Shown in pieces: positions 23,118-35,340 of a DNA stretch of 64,000 bases. The stretch spans positions 62,001 to 126,000 of the forward strand of contig NW_026516283.1 of the NCBI RefSeq assembly GCF_025602895.1. Direction: 5' to 3'. A program made the position numbers and the translations under genes. Source of the DNA: Polychytrium aggregatum (taxonomy: Eukaryota; Chytridiomycota; Chytridiomycetes; Polychytriales). A model generated the notes under the pieces. It did not search any database, was not told where the DNA came from, and saw nothing but the letters and a program-made list of their open reading frames with translations. Within the stretch, counting starts at the first letter, position 1. Each line of letters begins with the position of its first letter.

Positions 23118-25755
23118 TTAGTGCTTCTTGACCGTGTGGTTCTTGCCCTGCTTGTTGCACTTCTTCTTCTTGTCGGCGTAGGCCGAGTGGTACTGAAGGG
23201 CAGAAGGCGAGACGTAGTCGGGCTTGTTGTTGATGGTGTCAACATAGTGCTTGTTGTTGACCTCAGTCTGACGCACAGTATAGGGATCGAGATGCATCAT
23301 CTTGATGTAGCTGTCGGGGAGGTCGTAGGGGTGGCGGATGTGCACCAAGTCGGTGGTGTCGTTGCCGGCAGGGGCATAGACGGTGATGTTGGGGAGGGGC
23401 GAGTAGACGGGAGGAGAGGGCTTGACGGTGGGGCTGGCGTAGCTGATGGTAGAGGTGGCGTTCAAACAGGCGGTGGAAGTGGCGTTGACCGAGTGGCTGA
23501 TGGTGGCAGTAGCGTTGGAGTAGCCCGTGACGGTAGCGTTGACAGCGCTGGTGGCCGTGGCGTTGGAATAGCCAGTGATGGTAGCGTTGACAGAGTGGGT
23601 AGCAGTACCGTTAACGTAACCAGTGACGGTAGCATTGATAGCGCTGGTGGCCGTGGCGTTGGAGTAGCCAGTGACGGTGGCATTGACAGCGCTGGTGGCC
23701 GTGGCGTTGGAGTATCCGGTGGTGCTCGAGGCTGTCGAGGGAGCAGCAGTCGACGAAGCCATATAGGAAGGAGCAGCAGTCGACGACACCACGTAGGAGG
23801 GAGCGGCGGTGGCCGAGGCGCTGGAGTACGACGAAGCGACGGTCGAGGAGGTGGTGTTGAAGCAACCGTAGCTGCCAGGCTCGCAGTAATCGGCTCTCTT
23901 GACGAGGAACTTGCTGCCATTGGGAGGGGGGATGAGCTGCAAGAGGGCATTCTGGAACCACTGCTGCGAGGCAGCAACGGCGCTGGGAAGGGTGGAGCTG
24001 GTGGCGGTGGAGTTCGGGTTGGTGGTGTTGGAGGTGGCGGTAGGGGTGATGGTGATGGTGACCGAGCCCGAAACAGAGAGAATGGGGGAGGCCGAGGGGT
24101 TGCCACCGGGGCAGGTGAACTTGTTGGCAGCGAGCCACTGGTCCAAGGTGCCCGAGTTGCTGTAGGTGTAGCATCTGCCGGCGTTGTTGAGGATGTTTCG
24201 GGTGTCAATGACATCGTTGACAACGTTGGTCCAGGGGCCCATGACGTCGTTGACGGTGGCCGCGACAGCGGGGGTGTTCAGGGTGATCTGGCCGTTGTAC
24301 TGATGCAGGTACTGGGGGCAAGCCTCCTGCCATCTGGACCAAATCTTGTCAACCATGGCGTGATGCTGGCAGCGGTTGAAAGCGAGACGTGACATACAGC
24401 GTTAGGCGAGGACGAAGTGACTGCGGCTGCAAGCAAAACTTGAGCAAGGAAAGTCAAGGCCGACAGCGACTACAAGAGTAGAGCCGGGAAGATCGCAGCA
24501 GGCTGACTTTGGCCCGGCGCCGCATGACCTACCATGAAGAAGATAGGGTCGTTGGTCGAGGACATGGGGGTCATATCGCCGTAGGTTCCGCCGATGATGG
24601 TGTGGACAGATCCGTGGGGACTGCCTTCGATGGCCTGGTGGAAGCTGTCGTAATCCGTCTTCTGGTTGATCAGCGCACCGATAGAATCGGCACTCCAGAA
24701 AGCAGCACCTTGGATAAAGTTGCGCGAGAGGCAGAGGGGCTTGCTCATCTTGCCACGGAGCGAGAGTCTGTCGGGGACCCAGATGCCGTTGGGGTTGGAG
24801 GACCAGCTGGAGAAGGCGCCGGTAGTGACGCAGTAACTGTCTCCGGAGCCGTCACCGCCAAAGGCGTTGGCAGCGAAGAGAACGGAGGAAATGGGGCTCT
24901 GGGAGTCGCGGGTCCTGGGAAGCGGTTCGTCGATGTTAGCCGGCAGGATTGGCCCGAGAATCGCTCCAGGTATTGCCCCGAGGAACGGCGATGCTGGTGA
25001 ATGGGCATGACAGGATCGAGGCCTCAAACAGAGATGCGGGTCGATGCGCTCCAAAACAAACGAGCCCATCGAATCAACAGACACCAAGGGAGACATACCA
25101 GTCCCAGTAAGGGAGGACGATTGTGGGATCAACCGACAGCAGAGCAGCCTCGTAGTCGAGGAGGAGCTTGCGGTGCCATGGGAAGAATTGCGGCTGTTCC
25201 AGAAAGACAGGCGGTGTGGGGTACGAGTGAGCGACGAAATTGCTCCCCCAGAGCGACGAAATTACTCCCCCAGAGCGACCAAATTACTCCCCAGGAGCTC
25301 TCAGCAAAGCGGCTCGAGGAAACCAGGCACCCGGCATCACAGGGCAGACAGCCGGACGGCCCAGGTTGTCGTTCCAGCGCACAGCGACCCCGAGCCAAAT
25401 GGCCCTACGATGGCAGACCGGCAACCTGGCGGTCGTTGCGCGGGGGCTGTGCGGGGGTATGCGGACAGAGCACAGCAGCAAGCGGTCAAGCAGGTTGGGT
25501 CGTCGGTCGTACCTGGCCGTGAGCGGGGATGGCAGCGTTGTAGTGAACGGTGACGAAATCGTCGTAGCCCATGACACTGGGGTTGGTGGAGCCGCTCATC
25601 GGGCGGGCCTTCAGCTTGTTCACGGCAGCGAAGAAGCTGGAAATCTCGCTGGGCGAGAGCTCGTTCCACTCCTTGCGCACGACGCACTGGGCGCTGACAG
25701 AGGATGTGGCGAGCGCCAGAATCACGGCAGCGCCGGCCAGAAGCAGCTTGACCAT
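23118..25755 (-). CDS. Secreted tyrosinase with glycosylated repeat tail
   Basis: Binuclear-copper monophenol/diphenol oxidase, likely for melanin-type pigment. Exons on the minus strand: 25513-25755, 25099-25193, 24533-24914, 23118-24365; phases close to 655 residues. A signal peptide ([20 protein letters not shown]) opens the protein. CuA ligands are visible in [12 protein letters not shown] and, across the first splice, [20 protein letters not shown] follows. CuB ligands are in [12 protein letters not shown] and, across the last splice, HHAMVDKIW. After the catalytic part comes a Ser/Thr/Ala-rich tail with five 16-residue repeats of the type [16 protein letters not shown], rich in N-x-T sequons, then a conserved-looking block ([15 protein letters not shown]) and a basic end. 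Family assignment is very secure; substrate is not known. Confidence 0.95.
23460..23715 (-). repeat. 48-base coding tandem repeat in tyrosinase tail
   Basis: About five imperfect copies of a 48-base (16-residue) unit, each bearing two potential N-glycosylation sites, in the last exon of the tyrosinase gene. Confidence 0.88.
25229..25294. repeat. Three 22-base tandem repeats in tyrosinase intron 1
   Basis: Units 25229-25250, 25251-25272 and 25273-25294 differ at only a few positions and lie close to the acceptor side of the intron (25194-25512). Confidence 0.9.
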
Positions 25756-26677
25756 TTCGATATCGGTGACGGTTGCTGTGGTTGCGGTGGTGGGTTTGGA
25801 GGAGATGATGGCCAGCGTCCCGTCGAGCGATGAAGAAGAGTCGCAGCGATGTTGAGCGCCGGGTGTGATCCAAGGCGGCTTCAAGAGGCGGCGTCGAGGC
25901 AGGCGAAGGGGGACCACAGAGACAGTGGGGCCGCGGCGGCTTGTGCTGGTGCGCGCGAGGCAACGCCCACGGGACAGCCCCGGCGCACAGGGCGCGCCAG
26001 GCCCTTGCTGGCCAACGCCCTGTTTGGTGCAGAGCCACGGCCTGTGCGACACCTGCCCAGCTGGCACGCGACATGTGCGACCCTGGATGAGTCAACACCA
26101 CAGCCTCTGTGGCCCACTGCGGCTGCTGACCGCGTGGGCCGTGCGCGTGTGTGCGAGTGGTGCCGTGGCTGTGCCGGCCCGCGCGTGCGCCTTGGGGGCT
26201 CAATCGCAAAAACACCGCACCCTGGGTTGCGCTCGTCACCCGGGTGGCTGCCGGCGCCTGCCCTTCCGTCGCACAGCCCTGTGGCCACGGCGCGCTGAAG
26301 CTGTGGCAGCACACTCTGAGTCGACAGGACAGTCTGCCGCTGTGCTGCAGCGTCGCTTCGGTGGCGCCCACAAACACGCACAGCTTCGGCAGCGATGCCA
26401 CCGCTCAACGGCAGAGCCCAGGACTGCCCAGGGCACATGTCTGCCTGGTCCTGCCTGGTCGTGGTTGCTGTGTGCTGCCGGGCAAGGAGAAGCAAAAGAA
26501 AGAACAAATCCATTCTCTCGCGAGCAGCGGGAACAACAGCGTCGATGCCTGGCGTGGGTTCGATCGGGCTATGCAGCCAGATGCGATGGTGTCGGCGAGG
26601 TCGCGCTGTTTCCCACGCATCCGCGGACCGAGAAGCACTCGCTGCCCGGCCCCTGCCCTCTGCATCAGCGCTTTGCA
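25756..26677. other. Intergenic: tyrosinase promoter side, GC-rich
   Basis: Very GC-rich, with CTGTG/CACAG-type words and long overlapping frames on both strands. No family similarity seen; it is taken as the upstream region of the tyrosinase gene plus the 3' flank of the AP endonuclease gene. Confidence 0.55.
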
Positions 26678-28547
26678 TCAGAGAATGATGTAGATCGGCA
26701 CGTGGTCGCTGGCGCCATAGGCCTCGCTCCGGATGTTCGAGTCCACGATCGACGGAAGCAGGCTCTCGCTTGTGACAAAATAGTCCAATCTGCAGCCAGT
26801 TGTGTTGGTCAGTGATAGGTCCTCGTGTCGGTGGTGTGGTGTGTTTTGGCTGGGATGTCGTCAAGCAAAAGCAGCTCCGTCCAGCAAAACTCGCCTCAAG
26901 CAAAACCCACCTCCATCCCAAAAGCTTCTTGCGACAGTCAAACCGGAACGAGTAGTAGCTGTAGCGGCCCGTCTCGTCAGGGTGGAAGTGTCGGTAGGTG
27001 TCAATCAGCTCGGGCTTGGTCGACAAAATGCGGGTAAAGTCCGATCTCTCCGTTGGCGTGAACCCAGCCGTTCTGGATAGCCGAATGAACAAACCATTTC
27101 GTGAGTATCAAGCGACCTCGCGGACAGCTCATTGCAGTTTGGCGGTATTCGTCACGGCGTTCGTCACAGCGTTCGTCACAGCGTTCGTCACAGCATCCGC
27201 CACAGCTCGATGCAGCCCAGCGGCGCTGAACGCAAACCAACAGGTTCCGCGCTCATCTCAACATACTTGTGGTTTGTGGCGGGACGAGCCAGGTCAACCT
27301 CCTTGTGGGCAACGTTGAGATCTGATCGTCCGCAAAATACCGGTGGCAAGCGATATGTCATTGCACCGATACCGAGCGATATGCCATTGTGCCGATAGCG
27401 AACAACAGGTCCTGGAATCAGCTCTTTGCCGGCCAGCTGCCGCCGAGCACCGAACTCTCCCGAAACGTACCTCCAGTCCAGATCACTGGCTTCTTGGCCT
27501 CCAGCTCACGCAAGTACTTTTCCATGGCGGCACTGTATCGCGTTTTGAAGTCCAGTCTCTCCAGCTTTGATCCGGCATTTGGGATGTACGAGTTGATGAG
27601 AAAGTACTCTGGGTGGGCCAAGAAACTCGTCAATCGGACTGCCGGCCAGCTGATGAGGTGACGGCAGATACTATCCCGACTAGCTTGCTCCTCTGGACTT
27701 GGCTATGTCTGATCAGAGCGGCTGTTTCATGAACGCCTGTTTGCACGGGATGGCTCACCTTTGAACTCGGCGGTAATGACACGCCCCTCCAGGTCAAACT
27801 CTTTGACGCCTATCCCGTACGTAACTTCGATGGGCTCTTCCTTGGAAAAGATCCCGACACCAGAATAGCCCTTCTTGGTCGTGCAGTGGCTCCAGTAACT
27901 GTGAAGCACATTGAGTTAGTTCCTGAAGCCGACAATCTATCGGTTGACTGCTGCACAAGATGCGGGCATCGGGAGCCAATCCCGTGAAATGGTTCAATCT
28001 GCTTTCGGCGACTTTGGCCACGATCGAGGCTCGAGCAGCGGCTCAGTAATCCCTGTCGATGACTCGGTCTGTAGCCATGGTCCGATCACATCCGGGCCGG
28101 ATTATGATGCCGTATCCTCGCTTTGCCCGTGGTCGACTCTTACCGATACGGATACAGACTATCGAACACAGACTTGGCTGGATCTTCGTTAAGCTTGGTT
28201 TCCTGCACGCAAAACACATCGGCGTTCTCGGCCTTCAGATACGCCTCAAAGCCCTTCTTGACGCAGGAGCCATAGCTCGCCATGTTGTACGACACGATCT
28301 TGCGCTTGCCATCGGGCGTCTCGGGAATGTCGTAGGCCTCGGGCATGGCTGTGTTGTTCGGGTTGGGCGCACACTTGGCATCGCTGGGCGCTGGTGTGGC
28401 TGCAGGAGCGTCGGCTGTGGCCGGAGGATCGACGGACGGGCTCTCAGCCGCGGGCTCGCTCTTGGCTGTCTTGCCTTTGGGCTTCTTGGCCGGCGCGTCG
28501 GATGACGCACTGGGATCCGTCTTTCGCTTCAGGTTGCGTTTGGTCAT
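26678..28547 (-). CDS. AP endonuclease, exonuclease III/APE1 family
   Basis: Cleaves DNA 5' of abasic sites in base-excision repair. Six exons on the minus strand: 28144-28547, 27759-27898, 27471-27608, 27267-27321, 26911-27072, 26678-26789; 336 residues, phases all closed. The first 75 residues are Lys/Ala/Pro-rich ([13 protein letters not shown]..), a likely nuclear-localising extension. Catalytic landmarks: [26 protein letters not shown] (metal-binding Glu), INSYIPNAG (Tyr), [16 protein letters not shown] formed across a splice, [30 protein letters not shown] and the closing [12 protein letters not shown] (Asp-His). All residues expected of an active enzyme are present. It is head to head with Aurora kinase, about 610 bases apart. 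Confidence 0.97.
27145..27204. repeat. Five 12-base tandem repeats in AP-endonuclease intron
   Basis: Units of GCGTTCGTCACA type run from 27145 to 27204 inside the intron 27073-27266; the first and last copies are diverged. Confidence 0.9.
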
Positions 28548-29155
28548 GGCGCTGTCGATCGGCGCTACAGGCGGGAGTGATGGGATTGGGCTGGGACAGA
28601 ATCGGGATCAAAATCGTCCCAGTGGCAGCAGCGTTTTGGAGATCGGTCCAGAAAGCACGGGCAGGATCGAGATTGATTCTGCGAGCCAGAGCTGGGAGCA
28701 ACCCAGAGCCAGGGTGCGGGCGCTGCTGCTTTGCAATGCGCAGTCGCTCATCATCCTGCCTCTCTCTGTGCCCTCTCGCTCCTCGCCGAGCCCCAGCCAG
28801 GACGGATCGCACGTGATGTGTCCGGTGTCCACGTGTCGATGACCAATTACTGCCGAAAAAGGCAAGAGGGGGCTATCGCAAGCAGCAACCGCCGGGTGGA
28901 CAGCTGGCTCTTCCGCCCTGAGACCGCCCGACCGCCCGACCGCCATTTCGCCATCGTCATCACCGCCCTCGCCCCGCACGGTCGTCTGGCTTCGAAGCGA
29001 ACTCAAAATCGGCATTATCGTCGCCATCGCCACTGCCAGCGCCAACCAGCATCAGCACCAACCAACATCACCGCCGGCACAATACGCGCGACAGACACCA
29101 CAGACACCGCTGGCAACAACATCACCGCACCCGTGAAGGCATTTTTACAACAACC
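28548..29155. promoter_or_regulatory. Shared promoter region, AP endonuclease / Aurora
   Basis: About 610 bases between the start codons of two divergently transcribed genes. No TATA box stands out. Confidence 0.5.
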
Positions 29156-31863
29156 ATGACCGGCGTGCATTCGCTCCGAACAATCGAGTCGCAGCTGCAG
29201 GGGGTTCACCTCAAGGAAAATGGAGCGGGCTCGGCAACAAACAAGGTACGCATTCTCCCGTACGAATCGTAGTCCCGCTGGCAGCCATTCTGCAGCCACG
29301 GCAGTCGGCAGTGCCTGTGCTGCTCGGGTATTATCGTAGTGGGAGCTCTTTTGGATGGAGTCTCGAGCTAGTATTGTCCAATGCTTCGAAGGCGCCGGAC
29401 GTATATTCCCACAGCATCGGTGTCTGGACAAACCCGAGGACACAACAGTGTTGCTGAGCGAGGCATTCCAGAGAATCCGATCGGGTGTTCAAGCCGGCGA
29501 CGCCTGCATCCTTCTTACCCAGCACCGACGATTCCACCCAATGCTGACTGCTTCGCTAACGCTAATCGTCCCACACGCATGGATTGCAGCAGCAATCTAC
29601 GCGCACACGCCAGGTCAAGCAGCCAGCAGCATCGGCGTCGTCCACCCGGCCTCCATTTACGCGATCTACAGCGACGGCCAATTCGCAGGCCTACGGCTCG
29701 GCCTCATCCAAAGGCCCGCTGGGTGTGCCCAAAAAGTCAAATCTCTCCAAGCACGCCCCCGGCCCATCGTCGTCTGCGTCCGAGCGCACTGGTGGCTCGA
29801 GGCCAGCTTCGCGGGTGCAGACTCAGCCGGATGTCATCATCCTTGACGAACCCCAGCCGGAATCCTCGGCCTCGATGCGCATGCTCCCCCCTCCAAGCCT
29901 CGCACCTCAGCACCAAACCCTCCTCCAGCAGTCACGAAAGGCGGCTCCAGGATATTCGACAGGATCCTTCGCTGCTACCCCTGAGCCAAGCCTAGGAAAC
30001 GGCAGTCTCTCTGGCAGCAGCTCCTCGAGCGGATCCATGGCCTTTATGCAACCCCAGTCGCAACCGCAACTCCAGCCTCCCGTCCAGCCCCTCCCTCAGC
30101 CACTACCCCAGCCTGAGCAGAACGGCTCGACGTGCTGGTCTATCGACGACTTTGATGTGGGCAGACCTCTTGGAAAGGGCAAGTTTGGGCGGGTGTATTT
30201 GGCTCGCGAGAAGAAGAGCGGATACGTGGTTGCCCTCAAGATCCTGTTCAAGACCGAGATTCTGGAAAACAAGGTCGAGAAGCAGCTGCGTCGCGAGATC
30301 GAGATCCAGTCCCATTTACGGTATGGCCGAAGCCACTGTGCCCGCATACATTCGTGGTCTTGGAGCTCGTCATGACGTCGTCCCGAGCTCTAGCGCTCCT
30401 GCAAAGCGGCGGAACTGGCGGCGGTGCTGACCATGAACATCGCCCACCTGCTCTCGACACCCACAGACATTACAACATTCTGCGTCTATACGGCTACTTT
30501 TATGACGCCAAGCGTGTCTATCTCATCTTAGAATATGCCGCCGGAGGAGAGCTGTACAACGAGCTGCGGAAACAGGGCCGGTTCAATGAAGAGAAGGCCG
30601 CGAAGGTGAGTGCTCTATCCAAGCCGATCAACAAGCCTGTGGTGTCAGCGGATCTTCCAACTGATACTGCTGCCGCATCCTCTCAATTGAATCAGTATAT
30701 TGCCCAAATGACGAACGCGCTGGGATACCTGCACTCCAAAAGCGTCATCCATCGAGACATCAAGCCGGGTGTGTATCTGTGCTGCCGATGCTGCTTCTGG
30801 GAGCTATTCCAGCGCATAGGGCAGAGGCCTACGGACTGTCGCAGAAGGAGACAAGCCAGCTCAGGGGTGGTTTGCCCGCCGACGGACTTGCATGGCGACT
30901 GACATTCGAATTCTTTCACGGCGATAAAGAAAACATGCTGCTTGGCATGAATGGAGAAATCAAGATTGCCGACTTTGGCTGGTCGATCCACGCGCCCAAC
31001 TCGCGGTATGTACATTTGAATCTTCCCGAGTGTACTTGTGTTCGCTGTGATGCGATGCGGCAGGCGCTATGGATGCAGATCGATGATCCGATCGTTTTCG
31101 CGGTTTTCTTGGCTTCCAAGCTGACCCATTCCCAATTCTTTGGCATGCATCCGCTCTCCTTCCTTCACGCAATCGGACTGAACATCCCCGGCCTATCATT
31201 CCCGACAATGTCGCTCTCTCGACTGGTGCATTGGTCGATTGCAATAACAGCCGTACCACGCTGTGCGGCACACTCGACTACTTGCCCCCCGAGATGATCG
31301 AGGCTCGCGACCATGATGCTGGAGTGGATCTGTGGGCCCTTGGTGTGCTCTGCTACGAGTTCATCACTGGGTCGGCGCCTTTTGAAGAGCCCACGGGCAG
31401 CTACAAGGCCACCTATCGGAAGATTGTCAAAGTCGACATTTCTTTCCCGCCGCACGTCTCCGACGAAGCCAAGGATCTGATCATGAGGGTATGTGCGAAT
31501 CGGTCGCCTGCATCCCGCCGACCTGCTCTAGCAAGCCCCTTTTCTGAAACAGCAGGCGATGGATAATGGATGATGGATCGATAGTGGATGCGATTGGCGG
31601 ACGTATTTCTGTCCGTGCCTGCAGCTGCTAACGACATGCGCATCTTGGTCGGATCGGCGATCCAGCTGCTGCAAAAGGACTCGGACAAACGGCTGCCTCT
31701 CAAGGATGTGATTCGGCACCCATGGATCCTGAGATACAACCGACCCGAGGAGCTCGGACTGATCGGCCCATCGTCTTCAACGCCGCACTACTGCCCGCAG
31801 TCCGTGTGGAACTCGGCCACTGCCAAGGATGCCCATCGGATCCCCGATGAAGATGACGACTGA
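29156..31863 (+). CDS. Aurora-family mitotic kinase (Ipl1/Ark1-like)
   Basis: Chromosome-passenger-type Ser/Thr kinase for chromosome segregation and cytokinesis. Seven exons: 29156-29245, 29590-30320, 30467-30605, 30696-30768, 30930-31005, 31251-31488, 31666-31863; 514 residues with closed phases. Residues 1-210 are low-complexity (Ser, Gln, Pro), longer than in yeast Ipl1. The kinase domain starts [20 protein letters not shown], then [69 protein letters not shown] and the diagnostic Aurora activation segment [18 protein letters not shown], followed by [12 protein letters not shown] and HPWI. The end is acidic (DEDDD). A single Aurora is usual in fungi. Exon 2's acceptor could shift by one CAG codon. 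Confidence 0.97.
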
Positions 31864-32825
31864 GCTGCAGGCGAGCACAACGATGCTAAACCCCGACACC
31901 GGGGTTCAGCCCGAGCCCCTCCCTCGCTTTCCTTTTACTCCATCCCACTTTCTGTTCTTCTTTTTGGATTCTGCCCGGCCCGCGCATACTGCATACTGCT
32001 GTGGGTATGGTGTCGACCCTGGCTGTGGCGGGAAATACAGACCGAGCCGAAAGCGAAGTGATATTGCAGACACAGCGTATGGCTTGGTGCGGTCGTATCC
32101 TCCGTACCCATACCGCTACGAGATTATCCGGATCGGTCGATCAAGTATCCAGGATGCACATTCGTCGGTCGCATTCGTGCTGTCGTGAGCGCCATTCAGA
32201 CCCTCTGCCGCTTCGGGGTCGAACGATCAGGGAGGCTGGGCAGAGCACGACGGCCCTTGGTGGTTCTGTTCTCCCAGTTGCAGAGGCTCCCGCCCGGCCG
32301 ATTCAGCGGCCACTCCAAGACATCTCCTGGCCGATGCAAGTCCCGCCAGAGGGGGGATCTACACCACAGGGCCTGTCGCCGGCGCCAAATCCTCGTCGAA
32401 TCAGCGGCAAAAGGCGGGAAGCTCGTCCATCGACCAGGGGGCGGCTTGATCGGAGGGCGAGCAATCCATCCATCGTCGGGCCGAGCAGGGATGGAGTCGA
32501 TATATAGGCGCGAGGCGCCGAGTTCCAGATGCTTGAGCATGGCGGTTTCTGTTCAGGAGGCCGATCTCTTTGCTGCCCGCACAGAAACCCCTCCAGCGAC
32601 CGCCCCTCCCCTCTCTCCACTGGCTGTCGTGCTTGAGGCTCCTGCTGCCCATTCCAGCCGCACACTCTCGGCTTCTCGAATTCCGGCGTCGCTGCTGCCT
32701 TTCTGGCGAGCATCCACACATCAGCCCACGCCGGTCTCTGGCCCGCCTCTCCTGCTCCGATTCCGACTCGGCTCTGATCCTGATTCCGATCCCATCGTTG
32801 ACTGCCGTGTCCGGCTGCCGCACGG
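31864..32825. other. Intergenic: Aurora 3' flank, GT15 promoter
   Basis: No gene recognised. A TATATAGG at about 32500 is about 320 bases before the GT15 start and could be its TATA element. Confidence 0.5.
32500..32507 (+). promoter_or_regulatory. Candidate TATA box upstream of GT15 gene
   Basis: TATATAGG, about 320 bases upstream of the start codon; sequence-only prediction. Confidence 0.3.
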
Positions 32826-35274
32826 ATGGTATCCTTTGGCCAAGTCGAGAAGCAGGCTCGGCGGTATACCCGCTTTCGCGCCCGCTATATTGTCTACGCC
32901 GTGCTGCTGGGCCTGTTGGTCTACACGGTTTCGTTGGTGATGCAGTCGACGACGCTGTCGGCCACCAGCGAGACTCGCCGCTCAGCCAAAACCGAGCTGA
33001 GCGCTTCCCGCCAAAAGGCGCTCGAGGGCAACGGCCTCGATCCATCCAGGGGCTCGTCGAGGACCCCGCATGAACACCCCAAATCGTCGGTCGGCTCGAC
33101 CCACAGCCGTCACGACCACCACGACACCAAGGACAAGAGCCCGCCGGCCGGGGCCGAGAAGGCGGCCGATAGCCGCCAGGTCCTGAACCAACCGGTACCC
33201 GGCATGGGGCCTCAAAAGGTCGATGGGCAGCAAGAGCAGGCAGCCGAGCATCGCCAGCAAGCGCTCGGAGGCAAAGAGGAGCCGCCCCCGGAACGAGCCT
33301 CTTCGCATCGCAAGCCAGTCCCGAGCGCCGAGCCCGAGACCAAGTACGCCGAGGTGTTCATTCCCAAGCGAGATATCATCTACGATGGCAAATCGGCGGG
33401 CAAGGGGGACCTCTCGTACCTCAAGCGATTTGTAGGGATCGCCAAGGACAAGCAGGCTAAGGGTGAGCAGGCGATCTACTGTGCAATCTACTGTGCTATC
33501 TACCATGTGTTTGAATTGCGTTGAGCCGGCGAGGTGTGATTCGACTTGATGGGGATGTCGGAATCTCTGCTTGCCGTCATTGTGCCGGGCTGGAACGGCA
33601 GGACCGATTCATCTGACCCGGGCTCCGTACTTCCTTTGGAACGGCAACGACTGGCAGTTCTCCAAGCCTCGTACTCGGAAATCTTCCCGGACATCGGCAG
33701 CGAGCACCTCGTCGACGCCACCAGCAGCAAGTTTATCGAGATGTTCGACCAAGCCGATGAGATTGCCAAGGAAATCGACTCGCCCCTGGTCGAGCCGACG
33801 CTGCTGCTCCAGCGGCGGGTTCCAGCGACGGACCTATCGCTGCTGGGCCGCGACAACAGGCTGCCGGCAGGCACCCCATCCAAGCGGAGGGAAAAGGCTG
33901 TGATTGTGGTTCTTTGCCGCAACAAGGATCTCGACGACATTCGCCGGACGATTCGCGAGTTTGAGGACCGGTTCAACCGCCGGTACCTCTATCCGTACGT
34001 CTTTATCAACGACCAGCCCTTCACCTCCAAGTTCATGGACTTTGTCTCCCGCTCGACGATGGCGCAGACCGAGTTTTATCTGATTGACGAGGGCACCTGG
34101 GAAGTGCCTGGATGGATCAACCAGACGGCCGCAGATATGGCGCGCGCCAAGATGGAGAAAGACGGCATCATCTACGGAGGCAACCTGAACTACCGTCACA
34201 TGTGCCGATGGTAAGCAGAGCGTGCGAAGTGTGAGTGCGTGGGAATGTTGGTGGTGGTGAATGTATCGTTCCCGCACTCCAGAGCTTGTACAATAACGGA
34301 CAACGATTGCCGAGCCTACCTAACGAGCACCGTGATGCTCACAGGTACTCGGGATGGTTCTTCCGGCACCCCGCTCTGGCCAAGTACGACTGGTATTGGC
34401 GAATCGAGCCGGGGGTGCACTTTTACTGCGACATCAACTACGACCCGTTCGTGTACATGGCCGATAACAACAAGCACTATGGCTTTGTTATCAATCTGCT
34501 CGAGATCCGTGAGACCATCCCGTCGCTGTGGCCGATGGTCCAGCTGTTTGCACTCAAGAAGGGGATCGATACGAGCCCGCTGCTCAAGTTCTTTGTCAAT
34601 GAGAAGGGCGAGTACAACGGATGCCACTTTTGGAGCAACTTTGAGATTGCCCGGATGGACCTGTGGCGCGATCCTCTCTATCTCGAGTTCTTTGACTTTC
34701 TCGACAAGTGGGGCGGCTTCTACTACGAGAGGTAGGTTGCGTCGCACACAAGCGAGCCAAGCTGCGTCGAGCCAAGCTGCGTCGAGCCAAGCTGGGTCGA
34801 GCCAGACGACGAAAGTTGGCGAGCACGACGGCGATTTGGTGTCGTCCATGGGATGCATTTGAGTTTGGCCGGTGGATTATTGGCTTGGATGTTCGAGTGT
34901 CCGCGGTCACCGATGGAGGCCGTGCCAAGTGTCAAAGTGCAGCTCGCTGATGCCCTCCCGTTTCATGTGTGCTTGACCACTGCGTTCAATCCAGATGGGG
35001 AGATGCACCCGTCCACAGCATTTATGTGGGCCTGACACTGCGCAAGGAAAACGTACACTTTTTCAACGACATTGGCTACAAGCACGAGAGCTTTGGCCGA
35101 TGCATCGACGAGGGCGACCTCGAGTACATCTGCCACTGCCCCAAGAGCGAGAAGAACTTTGATGTTTCGGGAGGCAGCTGCCTCGGTGCGTGGCTGGCGT
35201 ACCAGGAGGTCGATTGGGGCGTCCGAACCTGCTGGGAGTGCGAGTTGACGACGGCGTATGTCAAGAATTCCTGA
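32826..35274 (+). CDS. GT15 alpha-1,2-mannosyltransferase (KRE2/MNT1 family)
   Basis: Golgi type II membrane enzyme that adds alpha-1,2-mannose from GDP-mannose to protein glycans. Exons 32826-33462, 33658-34210, 34345-34731, 34995-35274; 618 residues, phases closed. A short cytosolic N terminus (MVSFGQVEKQARRYTRFRAR) precedes one membrane span (YIVYAVLLGLLVYTVSLVM). A long charged, Gln/Lys/Pro-rich stem follows, to about residue 190. The catalytic part has KAVIVVLCRNKDLDDIRRTI, YPYVFINDQPF, the family core NLNYRHMCRWYSGWFFRHPA (formed across a splice), YDWYWRIEPGVHFYCDINYD, YEGCHFWSNFEIA-like wording (here YNGCHFWSNFEIA), YYERWGDAPVHSIYVGL across the last splice and HFFNDIGYKHESFGRC. The stem is longer than in yeast Kre2. 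It uses the product of the GMP-pyrophosphorylase encoded at 59220-61121. Confidence 0.96.
34752..34804. repeat. 15-base tandem repeat in GT15 intron 3
   Basis: About 3.5 copies of a GCGTCGAGCCAAGCT-type unit directly after the donor of the intron 34732-34994. Confidence 0.88.
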
Positions 35275-35340
35275 AGCCACGGCATGCGTCTGGTTGAGGG
35301 CGCGGCGATGCGTTCCATGAACATGATGTCGCGCCATACA

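Noticed and set aside
23103-24392. 429-codon plus-strand frame over the tyrosinase tail
   Set aside because: Antisense shadow of the repeat-rich tyrosinase exon (Gly/Val/Asp repeats mirror the Thr/Ala/Asn codons).
25865-27092. Long opposite frames (about 316 and 403 codons) upstream of tyrosinase
   Set aside because: The minus-strand one is partly an AP-endonuclease exon followed by read-through; the rest has no family pattern and biased composition.
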